A stretch of 64,000 bases of DNA from G963663315 sp963668255 (GCA_965116595.1 OZ220708.1:1240001-1304000), one strand, 5' to 3'; counted from the stretch's first letter, positions 51,235 to 61,428 are shown. Numbers and translations: made by a program. The notes: generated by a model not told the origin, from the letters alone.

Positions 51235-52344
51235 TTAAAACTCAACCACACTTCGAATCGATTCTCCTGCATGCATCAGATCAAACGCGTCGTTGATCTT
51301 GTCCAGCGGCATTTTATGGGTAATCAGATCGTCGATGTTTATTTTCCCATCCATGTACCAATCGACAATTTTGGGCACATCGGTTCTGCCGCGCGCCCCG
51401 CCGAACGCGGTACCGCGCCAGACCCGCCCGGTGACAAGCTGAAAGGGCCGGGTGCTGATTTCCTGGCCTGCTCCCGCCACCCCGATAATGATGCTTTCAC
51501 CCCAGCCTTTGTGGCAGCATTCCAGCGCCTGGCGCATCAAACCGGTATTGCCGACGCATTCGAAACTGTAATCTGCGCCGCCACCGGTAAGATCAACGAT
51601 ATAAGGCACCAGATCACCCTCGACCTCGGTCGGATTGACAAAGTGCGTCATGCCGAATTTTTCAGCCAGGGCCTGTCGCTTCGGGTTGATATCGACCCCG
51701 ACAATTTTGTCAGCCCCGGCCAGTCGTGCGCCCTGGACCACATTCAGGCCGATACCACCCAGACCAAAAACAACGACATTATCGCCCGGCCGCACTTTGG
51801 CGGTATTGATCACCGCGCCAATCCCCGTGGTGACACCACATCCGATGTAGCAAACCTTGTCAAAGGGCGCATCGGGTCGAATTTTCGCCAGTGCAATTTC
51901 AGGCAAAACAGTGTGGTTGGAAAAGGTCGACGTTCCCATATAGTGAAACAGCTTCTGATGACCGATCGAAAACCGGCTGGTGCCATCGGGCATGATGCCC
52001 TGCCCCTGGGTGACACGAATCGCTTGACACAGGTTGGTTTTGCCGCTGGTGCAATATTCGCATTCCCGGCATTCAGGTGTGTACAGGGGAATAACGTGGT
52101 CACCTTCGCTCAGGCTGGTAACGCCTTCGCCCACCGCAACGACCACTCCTGCTCCTTCATGCCCCAGGATCGCCGGAAACAGTCCCTCAGGATCGGCGCC
52201 CGAACGGGTAAACTCATCGGTATGGCAAATCCCGGTCGCCTTGATTTCGACCAGTACTTCGCCCGCTTTTGGACCATCCAACTCGACTGTTTCTATTTCC
52301 AGAGGTTTGCCTGCCTCGTAAGCTACCGCTGCTCTTGTTTTCAT
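51235..52344 (-). CDS. frmA: S-(hydroxymethyl)glutathione dehydrogenase (class III alcohol dehydrogenase)
   Basis: Zinc- and NAD-dependent enzyme, 369 residues, that oxidises the adduct of formaldehyde and glutathione. Catalytic zinc ligands are in GICHTDEFTRSGAD and GHEGAGVV, the structural-zinc cysteines in CRECEYCTSGKTNLC and the NAD-binding motif in GLGGIGLNVVQGARLAGA. Operon with fghA. Its formaldehyde could come from demethylation of dimethylglycine or sarcosine by the flavoprotein at 9822-12332. Confidence 0.97.
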   Translation of the reverse strand: MKTRAAVAYEAGKPLEIETVELDGPKAGEVLVEIKATGICHTDEFTRSGADPEGLFPAILGHEGAGVVVAVGEGVTSLSEGDHVIPLYTPECRECEYCTSGKTNLCQAIRVTQGQGIMPDGTSRFSIGHQKLFHYMGTSTFSNHTVLPEIALAKIRPDAPFDKVCYIGCGVTTGIGAVINTAKVRPGDNVVVFGLGGIGLNVVQGARLAGADKIVGVDINPKRQALAEKFGMTHFVNPTEVEGDLVPYIVDLTGGGADYSFECVGNTGLMRQALECCHKGWGESIIIGVAGAGQEISTRPFQLVTGRVWRGTAFGGARGRTDVPKIVDWYMDGKINIDDLITHKMPLDKINDAFDLMHAGESIRSVVEF

Positions 52345-52563
52345 CTTTCTATCCGGGTGAAATTCAGGTTATTTTATAAAAACCCGTCAGCAACATTCAA
52401 GCCGACTTTCAGGAGGCACGGAGTTTCCACGGGAGTGTCAATTTGGGCTTCAATCAGCGTCGCTATTTGGTTACGATCACGGTTCCGGACTGTATCAGAC
52501 ACGGATCGGGCAACGAACAGGACATCCGGTAACGGATCGATTATCCATGAGGAGTAAATATTG

Positions 52564-53913
52564 ATGAGTAAACAGTACGATTTTATCGTGATTGGCGGAG
52601 GCAGCGGCGGTATCGCTTCAGCCAGACGGGCAGCGCAATACGGAGCGCGGGTTTTGTTGATCGAATCCGGTCGGCTGGGGGGCACCTGTGTCAACGTCGG
52701 ATGTGTACCCAAAAAAGTGATGTGGATCACATCACAGATCGGGGAAACACTGGCAGTAGCCAGGAATTACGGGTTTGACGTCAACAAAAACGACTTTGAC
52801 TGGTCGGTCATCAAGTCCTCCAGGGATCGCTATATCAAGCGGCTGAATAGCATCTACGGACGCAATCTGGATCAATCCAGTGTGGAAGTCGTGAAGGGAG
52901 TCGCCAGGTTTACAGATGACCGCACCATTACCGTGAATGGGGAGGACTATTCGGCCCGTCACATCCTGATAGCCACTGGCGGGAGCCCCACTGTTCCGGA
53001 CATTCCGGGCGCACGGCACGGCATTACCAGCGACGGGTTTTTTGAACTGGATCACCAGCCCCGGAGGATACTGGTGATCGGCGCGGGCTATATTGCGACC
53101 GAGTTGGCCGGATTGATGCACGGACTGGGCAGCCGCGTGTCGATCCTCTTGCGCAAGGATAAACTGCTGCGGACATTCGACCACGATATACACCAGATGG
53201 TGATGCAGGAGATGGTTGCGTCGGGCGTTGAAATTCTTCCCAACGTCGCAATCGGTTCATTGGTCAAAAATTCCGGCAGCCTCGGATATCGCGACCTGGA
53301 TGGATCAGGCAAGGACGGTTACGACTGCATTATCTGGGCGGTTGGTCGCCATCCCAGTGTGGAGCAGCTTGATCCTGAGGTTGCCGGGGTCCGTATGGAT
53401 CCGCGCGGTTATATTGAAACCGATGAATTTCAGAACACCACGGCAAGCAACATTTATGCCGTTGGCGATGTGACCCGAAGGGCGCAACTGACGCCAGTGG
53501 CAATCGCGGCAGGGCGCAGGTTGTCCGATCGGATCTTTGACGACCAACCGGAGGCGAAGCTCGACTACAGCAATATTCCCACGGTTATTTTTTCGCATCC
53601 CCCAGTCGGCACTGTCGGCTTGTCAGAAACCCAGGCCCTGGAAAAATACGGCGCTGATACCATCAGGATTTACAAAAACCAGGTCGTTGACATGTATTTC
53701 GCGGTCACTGAACACAAACCGCGAACATTGCTGAAACTGATTGTGCAAGGTGAAAACGAGAGAGTGGTCGGCTGTCATGTGGTCGGTCGAGGCGCCGATG
53801 AAATGATCCAGGGATTTGCGGTCGCAATCAAAATGGGCGCAACCAAAAAGGATTTTGACAACACGGTCGCCATTCACCCCACCGCGGCAGAAGAGATGGT
53901 GACACTCAGATGA
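52564..53913 (+). CDS. gorA: glutathione-disulfide reductase
   Basis: NADPH-dependent flavoenzyme keeping glutathione reduced. 449 residues. FAD motif VIGGGSGGIASARRAA, redox pair Cys42/Cys47 in GGTCVNVGCVPKK, NADPH motif GAGYIATELAG and the C-terminal HPTAAEEMVTLR with the catalytic His. AGGAG lies 11 bases before the ATG; the TTG immediately upstream is less likely. Divergent from frmA, so glutathione use and recycling are encoded side by side. Confidence 0.95.
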   Translation: MSKQYDFIVIGGGSGGIASARRAAQYGARVLLIESGRLGGTCVNVGCVPKKVMWITSQIGETLAVARNYGFDVNKNDFDWSVIKSSRDRYIKRLNSIYGRNLDQSSVEVVKGVARFTDDRTITVNGEDYSARHILIATGGSPTVPDIPGARHGITSDGFFELDHQPRRILVIGAGYIATELAGLMHGLGSRVSILLRKDKLLRTFDHDIHQMVMQEMVASGVEILPNVAIGSLVKNSGSLGYRDLDGSGKDGYDCIIWAVGRHPSVEQLDPEVAGVRMDPRGYIETDEFQNTTASNIYAVGDVTRRAQLTPVAIAAGRRLSDRIFDDQPEAKLDYSNIPTVIFSHPPVGTVGLSETQALEKYGADTIRIYKNQVVDMYFAVTEHKPRTLLKLIVQGENERVVGCHVVGRGADEMIQGFAVAIKMGATKKDFDNTVAIHPTAAEEMVTLR

Positions 53914-53995
53914 TGTCCTGCTGATCTGCCCACTGCCCTGGAACCGGGATTCTTCACTCCGGGCGTTGCATTTTGCGGGGCGTCACTGATTACCG

Positions 53996-55555
53996 CTATT
54001 TCGGATTAAACCGGGAAGGTCTCGGGAATCGGGAGGATATATCAAAGCGCGTCAGGTCATGGTGGCTTCGGGTATATTCCTCGGCGGCATTGCGCTCCGG
54101 GTTGTAGTCCCAGCTTTGAACCTTGCCGATTGTCAGTGCGCTGTGCACTCTTCTTCGCCTGTTCTGATCATCAATCACTTTTTGCCGCAGTTGTTCTGCA
54201 TTCCAGTGTTCTTCGGCCTGATTTTTCAAATCCCCGACCAACGCCGCAAAAGCCGGGTCTCCGGCGAGATTGGTGGTTTCTTCCGGGTCATTTTCAAGAT
54301 CAAAGAGCTGGTCCGGATCGGTTGGGCAGGTAATGTACTTGTAGTTGGAAAAGCGAATCATCAGCATCGGGGCAGCGGTTCCTTCAGCCAGATATTCACT
54401 GACCGTTCTGTCTGGATCATTGGTCTCGTCACCTGTACACAACGGATACAAACTGCGTCCATCCAGGGGGTCGATAGCATCCGGCTTGTCGATATCGACA
54501 CCAGCCGATGCAATATCCAATAAAGTCGGCAGCACATCAACCAGGGAAACCGGTTGGCTTACAGTCCGTGGACGTAATTCAGTCGGTTGGTAAATGATCA
54601 TCGGAATACGACAAGCCCATTCCCTGAACGACATTTTGTACCATAAACCATATTCACCGAGCATGTCACCGTGATCTGCGGTCACAATGATGGTGGTATT
54701 CCCAGCCAGCCCGCAATCGTCCAGCGTGTCCCGCAATCGTCCCAGCCATTCATCCACGTAGGAGACATTGGCGTAATAGGCGCGCCGGGCATTGACAATC
54801 TGCTGATCGCTGAGATCAACCGAGTCAATCGCAATCACGTTTTCCAGTCGTTGGTTATGGGGGTCGGGCTGGACTGACGGCCGCGTAACCGAAGGCAGCG
54901 AAATATCCACATCGTCGTAAAGGTCCCAGTATTTTTGCCGGGTTGCGTATGGGTCATGCGGGTGGATAAAACTGGTTACAAGACATAATGGTCGATGGTC
55001 TTCGGACCTCGCATGATCGTAGATTACGCTCATTGCCCGGGCGCCCACCTCATCATCATAAGCCAGTTGGTTGGTGATCGCTGCCACACCGGCCTGAATC
55101 ACACTCGACATGTTGTGATACCACAGGTCAATACGCTGATGCGGGTCTGTCCAGTCTGGAACCCAGCCGAAATCCGCAGGGTAAATGTCGGTTGTGACAC
55201 GCTCTTCAAAGCCATGAAGCTGGTCAGCGCCAACAAAATGCATCTTTCCTGAAAGACAGGTACGATATCCCATCATGCGCAGATAATGAGCGAAAGTCGG
55301 TGTCGTCGATGGCATGTAAGCCGCGTTGTCATAGCCTCCACATTTGGATACATTCTGCCCGGTCATGAAGGCATATCGTGCCGGTGTACAAAGCGGGCTA
55401 CTGGAATAGGCGTTCTTGAACAACACTCCCTGGTTTGCCAGAGTGTCGATATTTGGACTGAAGACCTCATCGTTTCCATAGCATCCCAAAGCCCTGGCGG
55501 TCAACTGATCAGCCATGACAACCAGTATATTCTGCTGATCCTTATGCAAACCCAT
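53996..55555 (-). CDS. betC: choline-sulfatase-type sulfatase
   Basis: 519-residue alkaline-phosphatase-fold sulfatase. Cys56 in PLCTPAR is the residue turned into formylglycine; metal ligands are in VVMADQL and VTADHGDMLGEYGLWYK. Residue GKMHFVGADQLHGFEERVTTDIYPADFGW and the C-terminal extension with RRVHSAL match choline-sulfatases, which release choline from choline-O-sulfate for betaine synthesis. No signal peptide, consistent with a cytosolic BetC. No betA/betB or transporter is adjacent, so specificity rests on sequence resemblance. Confidence 0.85.
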   Translation of the reverse strand: MGLHKDQQNILVVMADQLTARALGCYGNDEVFSPNIDTLANQGVLFKNAYSSSPLCTPARYAFMTGQNVSKCGGYDNAAYMPSTTPTFAHYLRMMGYRTCLSGKMHFVGADQLHGFEERVTTDIYPADFGWVPDWTDPHQRIDLWYHNMSSVIQAGVAAITNQLAYDDEVGARAMSVIYDHARSEDHRPLCLVTSFIHPHDPYATRQKYWDLYDDVDISLPSVTRPSVQPDPHNQRLENVIAIDSVDLSDQQIVNARRAYYANVSYVDEWLGRLRDTLDDCGLAGNTTIIVTADHGDMLGEYGLWYKMSFREWACRIPMIIYQPTELRPRTVSQPVSLVDVLPTLLDIASAGVDIDKPDAIDPLDGRSLYPLCTGDETNDPDRTVSEYLAEGTAAPMLMIRFSNYKYITCPTDPDQLFDLENDPEETTNLAGDPAFAALVGDLKNQAEEHWNAEQLRQKVIDDQNRRRRVHSALTIGKVQSWDYNPERNAAEEYTRSHHDLTRFDISSRFPRPSRFNPK

Positions 55556-55580
55556 AATTGATACCGGTCAATAATTCATG

Positions 55581-57911
55581 TCATTTTTCCGGGACAGCGG
55601 CCCACATCGCGGCAAAAACAAGGCTGATGAAAGTGCCAATGCCGACGGTTATTCCAATTGCTTCCAACGGCGGCGTCCAGGAAAAAGTGAGTACACCGAA
55701 TACCAGTATAGTGGTGATACCACATACCCAGATGGATTTGAATGTCGTATCCCACTCATCGTCATTCTCAGGAAGTCGATTGAAAAACAAAGCATAGTCC
55801 AAACCCAGACCGACCACAAGCAACAACGAAATCAAGTGGAAAATACTAAGCGGATGACCGCTGAAAACCAGAATGGCGGCTACGGTTACTGCTGCTGAAA
55901 ATGTCGGGACCATGATTTTCAATGGTCGTGCCAGGCTTTTGAAACCCAGAGCCAGGGATACATAGATAATCGCAATACAGGCAATCATGGATAACGCCAC
56001 CCGGTTTACGCTTTTGGCAACCATAGCTGTCGATGCGGATTTCAGGTTCATGTAGTAGAGCTCTTCGTGCCGGTCGGAAAAACGCATCATCGCTGCTTCA
56101 TCCTGGACACCATGCAAGAGGATCACGCCTGCCGCCCCGCCTTCGAATTCAAACAGTAACGGATTAAGCTTTTTCCCGGCAGGGGTGTCTTCCAGACTGG
56201 CCACATCCAGCAATTCAAGTTCGTCAATCGAGCGAATGTCTTCGATCGCAGGATCGAATACATCACCTCGAAAAGGAAAATCCGTGAGCGCTTCCGCCAG
56301 GTTATTGCTGATTGAATCAACATCCTTCAACTGGGCCTTTCGCAGTGACTGTTGTTGACGGCTCGGGAGAAAATGCGAAGCCATATCAAAACCTTCGAGA
56401 AAGTCGTCCTCTACCAGCTCATCGAGATAAGGTTCCAGATATTCGCTCAGTTGTAATATGCTTTCCTTGTCAACTGCGGTCATCATCATCATGTTGCCGC
56501 CATACCAGAATCCGATATCCTCTCGCAACATTTTCCCCTCCGCCAGCCTTTGATCCTTAATTGGACTTAATGACTCAACATTCAGATGCAACACCGGCTC
56601 GTCTTGCAATAGCAACCCGCCAGCCGAAACCACAAGCATCACTATCACCACCAGGCGAAATCGGGTGGCTGACCGAGCCAGTGATTTCAATATACAATGG
56701 AATCCTGTCAATCCCGAAAGGGGGCTTTCCCGGCTACCCTTAATGAATGGCAGCACCCACCGTGAAAACAGCGCCGCCGTTACCAGGCCAACAATAGTGA
56801 AAGCCCCTACTTGTTGTAATCCGCCAAAGCCTGACAACAGAAATGCCCCGTATGCGATGACCGTGGAAAAAACGCCCAGGCGCAACGTCCGCCATACCTT
56901 TTGCAATTTATTCTTCTCGTGCTTCCGGCTTCCATTCATGCCGCCGGTCAGCAGGTGGATCGGGTAGTCCACGGCAACACCTGCCATGGTCACCCCGAAC
57001 ACCAGTGTAATCCCGTGAATTTGATCGTAAAACAACAAAATCGACGCAGTTGCTACTATTACGCCAATCAGTAATGGCAACACAACCAGCACAACCATGC
57101 GGGCGGATCGATAGGCCGCCCAGACAAACAAAACCACCAGCAACACCGCCACCAAGGTCAAGTGTTTAAAGTCCTCCCGGATGTGTTCTGCAGATTCGAC
57201 GGCGAACACCGCAGGACCTGTCATGATCATATTCAATCCGGGTGGTTTCATGGCATTGAAGGCAGATCGAATTTCCTCTGTCACTGCCATCTGATTTTCC
57301 ATCTTAGTAAAATCAGTACCGACTTCAATCAGGACCAGTGAGCGCAGATGGTTTTCAGAAAACCAGACCCCATGTAATTCCACCGGTTTTTTATGGCGGC
57401 TGATCTTGCCTTGCCAATTTTCCAGCAGATCAAAAATTTCGCCTGTAGGGTCCTTGCGCAGGAAGCGCTTTTCAAGAAGAGAAGCAGAGGAATACAAACC
57501 CTGTAATCTGGCATCAAGCGCCGACTTCAAACCTGATATCGAAAACTGCTCTGTCAGATTATTGTGTGATAGCAGATATCGATACTTTTCCAGAAAAGTG
57601 AGAACGTCATCGCTTAAATCCGATGCCCCATTGGTGATTTTTTCAAATGTCGCGGAAGCTTCCAGCTCTTCAACAAATTCATGGTTGAATTCAGCAAGCT
57701 CCGTTGAAGGCAACCCCGAAAAAGCCAACAGAATAATACTGGTTGATATCCCACTGTCCATTTGATGGTGTAACAGTTTTTCGAATCGGGTTTCAGGTTC
57801 CGGGAGAAAAATTCCAATATCGGTCGAGATGTTGAATCGAGTGAATATCGTGTATAGCGCGACTGCAAGAATGCATAGAATAATTATCGCTTTACTACGC
57901 GCTATATTCAC
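55581..57911 (-). CDS. RND-superfamily predicted exporter (MMPL type), second copy
   Basis: 776 residues with the twofold RND plan: N-terminal helix (AIIILCILAVALYTIF), periplasmic loop to about 235, five helices, then a second helix plus loop (about 420-630) and five helices. AGVAVDYPIHLLTGG in the first half and VVGLGLDYALFFNR in the second are the family's helix-4 segments. Not closely similar to the exporter at 24403 in visible motifs, but built and accompanied in the same way. Follows the LolA-like gene with 6 bases between. Likely lipid or glycolipid cargo; unknown. Confidence 0.85.
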   Translation of the reverse strand: MNIARSKAIIILCILAVALYTIFTRFNISTDIGIFLPEPETRFEKLLHHQMDSGISTSIILLAFSGLPSTELAEFNHEFVEELEASATFEKITNGASDLSDDVLTFLEKYRYLLSHNNLTEQFSISGLKSALDARLQGLYSSASLLEKRFLRKDPTGEIFDLLENWQGKISRHKKPVELHGVWFSENHLRSLVLIEVGTDFTKMENQMAVTEEIRSAFNAMKPPGLNMIMTGPAVFAVESAEHIREDFKHLTLVAVLLVVLFVWAAYRSARMVVLVVLPLLIGVIVATASILLFYDQIHGITLVFGVTMAGVAVDYPIHLLTGGMNGSRKHEKNKLQKVWRTLRLGVFSTVIAYGAFLLSGFGGLQQVGAFTIVGLVTAALFSRWVLPFIKGSRESPLSGLTGFHCILKSLARSATRFRLVVIVMLVVSAGGLLLQDEPVLHLNVESLSPIKDQRLAEGKMLREDIGFWYGGNMMMMTAVDKESILQLSEYLEPYLDELVEDDFLEGFDMASHFLPSRQQQSLRKAQLKDVDSISNNLAEALTDFPFRGDVFDPAIEDIRSIDELELLDVASLEDTPAGKKLNPLLFEFEGGAAGVILLHGVQDEAAMMRFSDRHEELYYMNLKSASTAMVAKSVNRVALSMIACIAIIYVSLALGFKSLARPLKIMVPTFSAAVTVAAILVFSGHPLSIFHLISLLLVVGLGLDYALFFNRLPENDDEWDTTFKSIWVCGITTILVFGVLTFSWTPPLEAIGITVGIGTFISLVFAAMWAAVPEK

Positions 57912-57917
57912 TGTCGC

Positions 57918-58565
57918 TTACGGGTTGGCTGGTTGCAAAAGCTGGTAGGTCAGATCAACCGTGGACTGGTCGCCATCGGCTTGAATCAAGACCACTTTTT
58001 GTATTCGGGCATCACTTCCATAGAGCATTACCTGTTTGAAATATTTCAGTATTTCCGGGGTTTTCGGGGTGAGATCGAGTTTCCAGTCAGTTCGACTGCC
58101 ATCCAGTTTGATTTCAAAGCCTTCATTGAGCCGATCAATGTCCCCGACCAGTATCGCCCGCAGACTTTCAACTGTGATCGTTAAAACCGGGTGGGATTTT
58201 ACCGGGTATCTCTGGATTTGTACCATATCGTCGTGCTTTCCGACTGTCCCCGTCTTTTCTATCGACATTGAATCACCGTCAATCACGACTTTTTCGACAA
58301 TTGGTGACACGGTATTTTTCTCAATATAATCCGGTTGGCGATACTCTATATGCCCTTTTGTAACCAGGTCTGTCATTACGAATTCCGAACGCCTGGTTTC
58401 CTTGAAAACCAGTTTTGCATGAACGATCCTGGAAAATTGATGCATCAGTCCTGACACATCCCATCCATCACTGTCTGCGATGGCCACAGGCGTGACAGTC
58501 AAAAATAAAAACAGCAATAAATTACGGACAGGCAAGTACGGAGTGCCTCTTGACTTCAATGGCAA
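57918..58565 (-). CDS. LolA-like periplasmic lipid carrier, second copy
   Basis: 215 residues. Signal peptide (LLLFLFLTVTPVAIA, cleavage near residue 31), then a LolA-type fold: FKETRRSEFVMTDLVTKGHIEYRQPDYIEKNT matches the LolA pattern in which a reducing or coating lipid is shielded. RSDWKLDLTPK and a C-terminal VDLTYQLLQPANP follow. Paired with the RND exporter directly downstream. Such pairs are found in aryl-polyene and other lipid-export loci; no biosynthetic genes accompany it here. Confidence 0.8.
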   Translation of the reverse strand: MPLKSRGTPYLPVRNLLLFLFLTVTPVAIADSDGWDVSGLMHQFSRIVHAKLVFKETRRSEFVMTDLVTKGHIEYRQPDYIEKNTVSPIVEKVVIDGDSMSIEKTGTVGKHDDMVQIQRYPVKSHPVLTITVESLRAILVGDIDRLNEGFEIKLDGSRTDWKLDLTPKTPEILKYFKQVMLYGSDARIQKVVLIQADGDQSTVDLTYQLLQPANP

Positions 58566-58602
58566 GGCGCAAAGATAACACAGTCAGGCCATTTCTGTTT
58601 TA

Positions 58603-59751
58603 TCAAGTCAGCAGTTGTTGCAGGATTTCGTCAATATATCGATATCCGTTTTCTGTGCATCGAATGCGGTCGCCGGATATTTGCAACAGATCCTGTTCAA
58701 TAGGTCTGGCCAGAGAATGTGCGGCTGTCTCCATGCACAAACCGGTTCGATGCTCGAACATATCGAAATGAATGCCATTTTTAATTCTCAGCGCATTTAA
58801 CAGGCATTCAAAAAGAATGTCATCCTGCGCTACCGTTGTTGGAAATCGATATTGTTTTCCGGTGTTGACTGATGATATGTATGACCCGGGTTGTTTCTGT
58901 TTCCATGATCGGGTGATGCCATCACAATCAGTCACCTTGGAGTGCGCCCCGGCGCCGATTCCAATGTAATCGCCAAATTGCCAGTAATTCAGGTTATGGA
59001 TACACTGCCTGTCCGGTTTGGCATAAGCGGATACTTCATACCGCGTATAGCCGCTTTGATCAAGCTGACTTGCGATTGCGTCCTGCATTTCTGCCTGCAT
59101 GTCTTCGTCCGGCAAATCGGGCGGGTATCGATAGAAATAAGTATTCGGTTCCAGGGTCAGTTGATAAAGCGACAAATGCTCTGGTGAGCAGGCAATGGCC
59201 CGGGCACAATCGTCGAGCGCCATGTCCAGTGTTTGCTCGGGCAGACCGAACATGATGTCGAGGTTGATGTTGTTGAAGCCCGTGTGTCGGGCATTGTTGA
59301 TTGCAAGGTCTGCCGCTTCGGCATTGTGAATTCTACCCAGAGCATCAAGGTGGCGATTGTTGAAACTCTGCACGCCAATGGAGAGGCGATTCACCCCGGC
59401 TGCGAGATAAGTTTCAAACCGATCGTATTCCAGTGTGCCCGGATTGGCTTCCAGTGTAATTTCAATACCGGGTTCGAATTCAATTTTTTCATTTATGAAT
59501 CCAAGCAGATCCGCAATCGACTTTCCCCGGAACAGACTGGGGGTGCCGCCGCCCATGAAAATCGAGCTGAGCCTGCGGTTCGGATTCAGTCTGCATATAT
59601 CATTTTCGAAATCCGTTTTCAGGGTGTCGATGTAACGTTGTTCCGGAAAATCGCCTGAGAATGTGTGTGAGTTGAAGTCGCAATAGGGGCACTTTTTGAC
59701 ACACCAGGGGAAATGGATATAAAGGGAGAGTGGAATGGTGTCCATCCGCAT
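58603..59751 (-). CDS. hemW: HemW, radical SAM heme chaperone
   Basis: 382 residues of the HemN-like family, now regarded as a heme-binding protein rather than coproporphyrinogen oxidase. The radical SAM cluster is held by Cys17, Cys21 and Cys24 (CVKKCPYC); HemN has an additional Cys (CxxxCxxCxC) that is absent here (DF follows), as in HemW. Other marks: FMGGGTPSLF, EANPGT, RLSIGVQSFN and NLNYWQFGDYIGIGAGAHS. The usual rdgB neighbour is missing. Confidence 0.94.
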   Translation of the reverse strand: MRMDTIPLSLYIHFPWCVKKCPYCDFNSHTFSGDFPEQRYIDTLKTDFENDICRLNPNRRLSSIFMGGGTPSLFRGKSIADLLGFINEKIEFEPGIEITLEANPGTLEYDRFETYLAAGVNRLSIGVQSFNNRHLDALGRIHNAEAADLAINNARHTGFNNINLDIMFGLPEQTLDMALDDCARAIACSPEHLSLYQLTLEPNTYFYRYPPDLPDEDMQAEMQDAIASQLDQSGYTRYEVSAYAKPDRQCIHNLNYWQFGDYIGIGAGAHSKVTDCDGITRSWKQKQPGSYISSVNTGKQYRFPTTVAQDDILFECLLNALRIKNGIHFDMFEHRTGLCMETAAHSLARPIEQDLLQISGDRIRCTENGYRYIDEILQQLLT

Positions 59752-59767
59752 CCATCAGGAATCCGGT

Positions 59768-60727
59768 TTAACTGACCACATTGACCGGACGGTCGTTCAG
59801 CCACCCGATCAGGTTTTCCGACAGGGCATTAACCAGTCGTTGCCTGGTTTCCCTCGAACCCCAGGCATTATGGGGCGTGATCAACAGATCAGGCCGCCGG
59901 CTTTGCAACAGTGGATGATCGGGCGGCGGCGGCTCAAGGTCAAGCACGTCAATGCCGGCTCCCGCTATTTCACCGTTTTCGAGCGCATTGATCAGCGCAG
60001 CAGAATCTATGATCGCGCCCCGCGCGGTATTCACAAGGATCGCGGATTTTTTCATTTTCCTGAACGCCTGGTCGTCAAACAGGTGATACGTGTCGGTGTT
60101 CAGGGGGCAGTGAAGCGATATGATATCCGAACGTTCAAGCAATTCATCGAAGTTGACGCGGCCCGGTTCGGGGTCACCCTCCGCCCCGGGTCTCTGGCAC
60201 AGCAATACCCGCATATCCATCACTTCGGCAATTGCCGCGACTTTCCTGCCCAGCGTGCCGTAACCGATGATACCCAGTATTTTGTTGCTGGTTTCGATAA
60301 TCGGATGGTCAAGCAGGCAGAATACCTCGCTGTTACTCCAGTATCCCTGTTGCACGTCATGGAGATACCGGGTCTGGCTGGTGAGCAGGTTCAGGATCAA
60401 CGCGATGGTATGTTGTGCGACAGCCGGGGTAGCGTAGTGGCGGACATTGCAGACCACGATGCCCTGCTCGCGGCAGGCATCGAGAGCAACATTATCGGTA
60501 CCGGTTGCCGCAATCAGGATTAATTTCAGATTCGGGCAGCGGTTCAACAGGTCACGGTCCAGCACAACCTTATTGGTAATCACGATTTGATGAGAGCTTA
60601 CCCGCTCCAGGGTCTGCTCAACGCGGGTGGACGGATAACTGGTCCAGTCCACCTCGGGAATTTCGAGTCCGGTCAGAACAATATCGTCTTTGTCGAATGA
60701 GCTTTTGTCGAGAATCACGCCTTTCAT
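59768..60727 (-). CDS. D-2-hydroxyacid dehydrogenase (hydroxypyruvate/glyoxylate reductase-like)
   Basis: 319 residues from the ATG at 60727, which gives the natural start MKGVILDKSSF. NAD motif GIIGYGTLGRKVA, catalytic Arg in NTARGAIIDSAAL, Glu in NALENGEIAGAGIDVL and His in LLITPHNAWGS. The best match by feel is glycerate dehydrogenase HprA, an enzyme of the serine/glycine C1 pathways. Substrate unproven. A short segment upstream up to 60844 is open but has no conserved content. Confidence 0.87.
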   Translation of the reverse strand: MKGVILDKSSFDKDDIVLTGLEIPEVDWTSYPSTRVEQTLERVSSHQIVITNKVVLDRDLLNRCPNLKLILIAATGTDNVALDACREQGIVVCNVRHYATPAVAQHTIALILNLLTSQTRYLHDVQQGYWSNSEVFCLLDHPIIETSNKILGIIGYGTLGRKVAAIAEVMDMRVLLCQRPGAEGDPEPGRVNFDELLERSDIISLHCPLNTDTYHLFDDQAFRKMKKSAILVNTARGAIIDSAALINALENGEIAGAGIDVLDLEPPPPDHPLLQSRRPDLLITPHNAWGSRETRQRLVNALSENLIGWLNDRPVNVVS

Positions 60728-60852
60728 GGTTTCAATCGGTTCCTGGAAGGTTAATCGGATTACATTACACTGAAACAAGAATATAAAATAGACTTTTCTT
60801 TTTCCACTATTGCCGGACAATGATGTCCGGCAGGTTGTTCGCAAACCGCGCT

Positions 60853-61428
60853 ATGACAGTTTTGTTTCCTGATATTCAACAACGCATCCAGGCTTGTCAG
60901 GCTGAGATCATTCCTGCCGAAGGGAAAAAGCAGGCTGCGGTCGCCTTGATCCTGCGCGACCTCCCCTCGGACCCGAAAATGTTTTTTATCGAGAGGGCCA
61001 GACATGAAAATGATCCCTGGTCCGGTCAGATCGCGTTTCCGGGAGGGAATCGGGAAGCGGGAGACATCAGCCCGTTTGCGACTGCATGCAGGGAAACCGA
61101 AGAGGAAGTGGGGATTGAATTGTCGCCCCGGAACCTGTTGGGCAGGCTCAATGATCAGCAGGGCAGAAATAAAAACCAGAAATTGCCATTGGTGATCAGT
61201 TGCTTTGTGTTCAATATGGAGAGTGAACAGCAGACAATCAACAACAGCGAAGTGGAGGACAGTTTCTGGGTGCCGGTCTCACATTTGTTGAATGATCATA
61301 ACAGGATCGACTATCGGCCGCCGGGATACTCAGACGAGATCTGGCCGGCTATCCGTCTCGACGGGCAGAGGGTGTTGTGGGGGCTGACCTGGCGTTTTGT
61401 GCGGATGTTTCTGAACCTGGTGGCCTGA
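60853..61428 (+). CDS. NUDIX hydrolase, CoA pyrophosphatase-like (NudL)
   Basis: 191 residues from the ATG at 60853 (MTVLFPDIQQ). The NUDIX box is complete: GGNREAGDISPFATACRETEEEVG with the RE..EE metal ligands. The preceding PWSGQIAFPGG and the downstream LPLVISCFVF are the CoA-pyrophosphatase signature. It would cleave CoA or acyl-CoA into 4-phosphopantetheine and ADP. An ATG at 60820 would add eleven residues. Divergent from the hydroxyacid dehydrogenase. Confidence 0.88.
   Translation: MTVLFPDIQQRIQACQAEIIPAEGKKQAAVALILRDLPSDPKMFFIERARHENDPWSGQIAFPGGNREAGDISPFATACRETEEEVGIELSPRNLLGRLNDQQGRNKNQKLPLVISCFVFNMESEQQTINNSEVEDSFWVPVSHLLNDHNRIDYRPPGYSDEIWPAIRLDGQRVLWGLTWRFVRMFLNLVA

Noticed and set aside
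51106..52557. Open frame of 483 codons on the plus strand opposite frmA
   Set aside because: It lies antisense to the highly conserved frmA gene and its product has no recognisable domain and an odd composition rich in Phe, His, Asn and Cys. It is a shadow of a GC-biased codon pattern.
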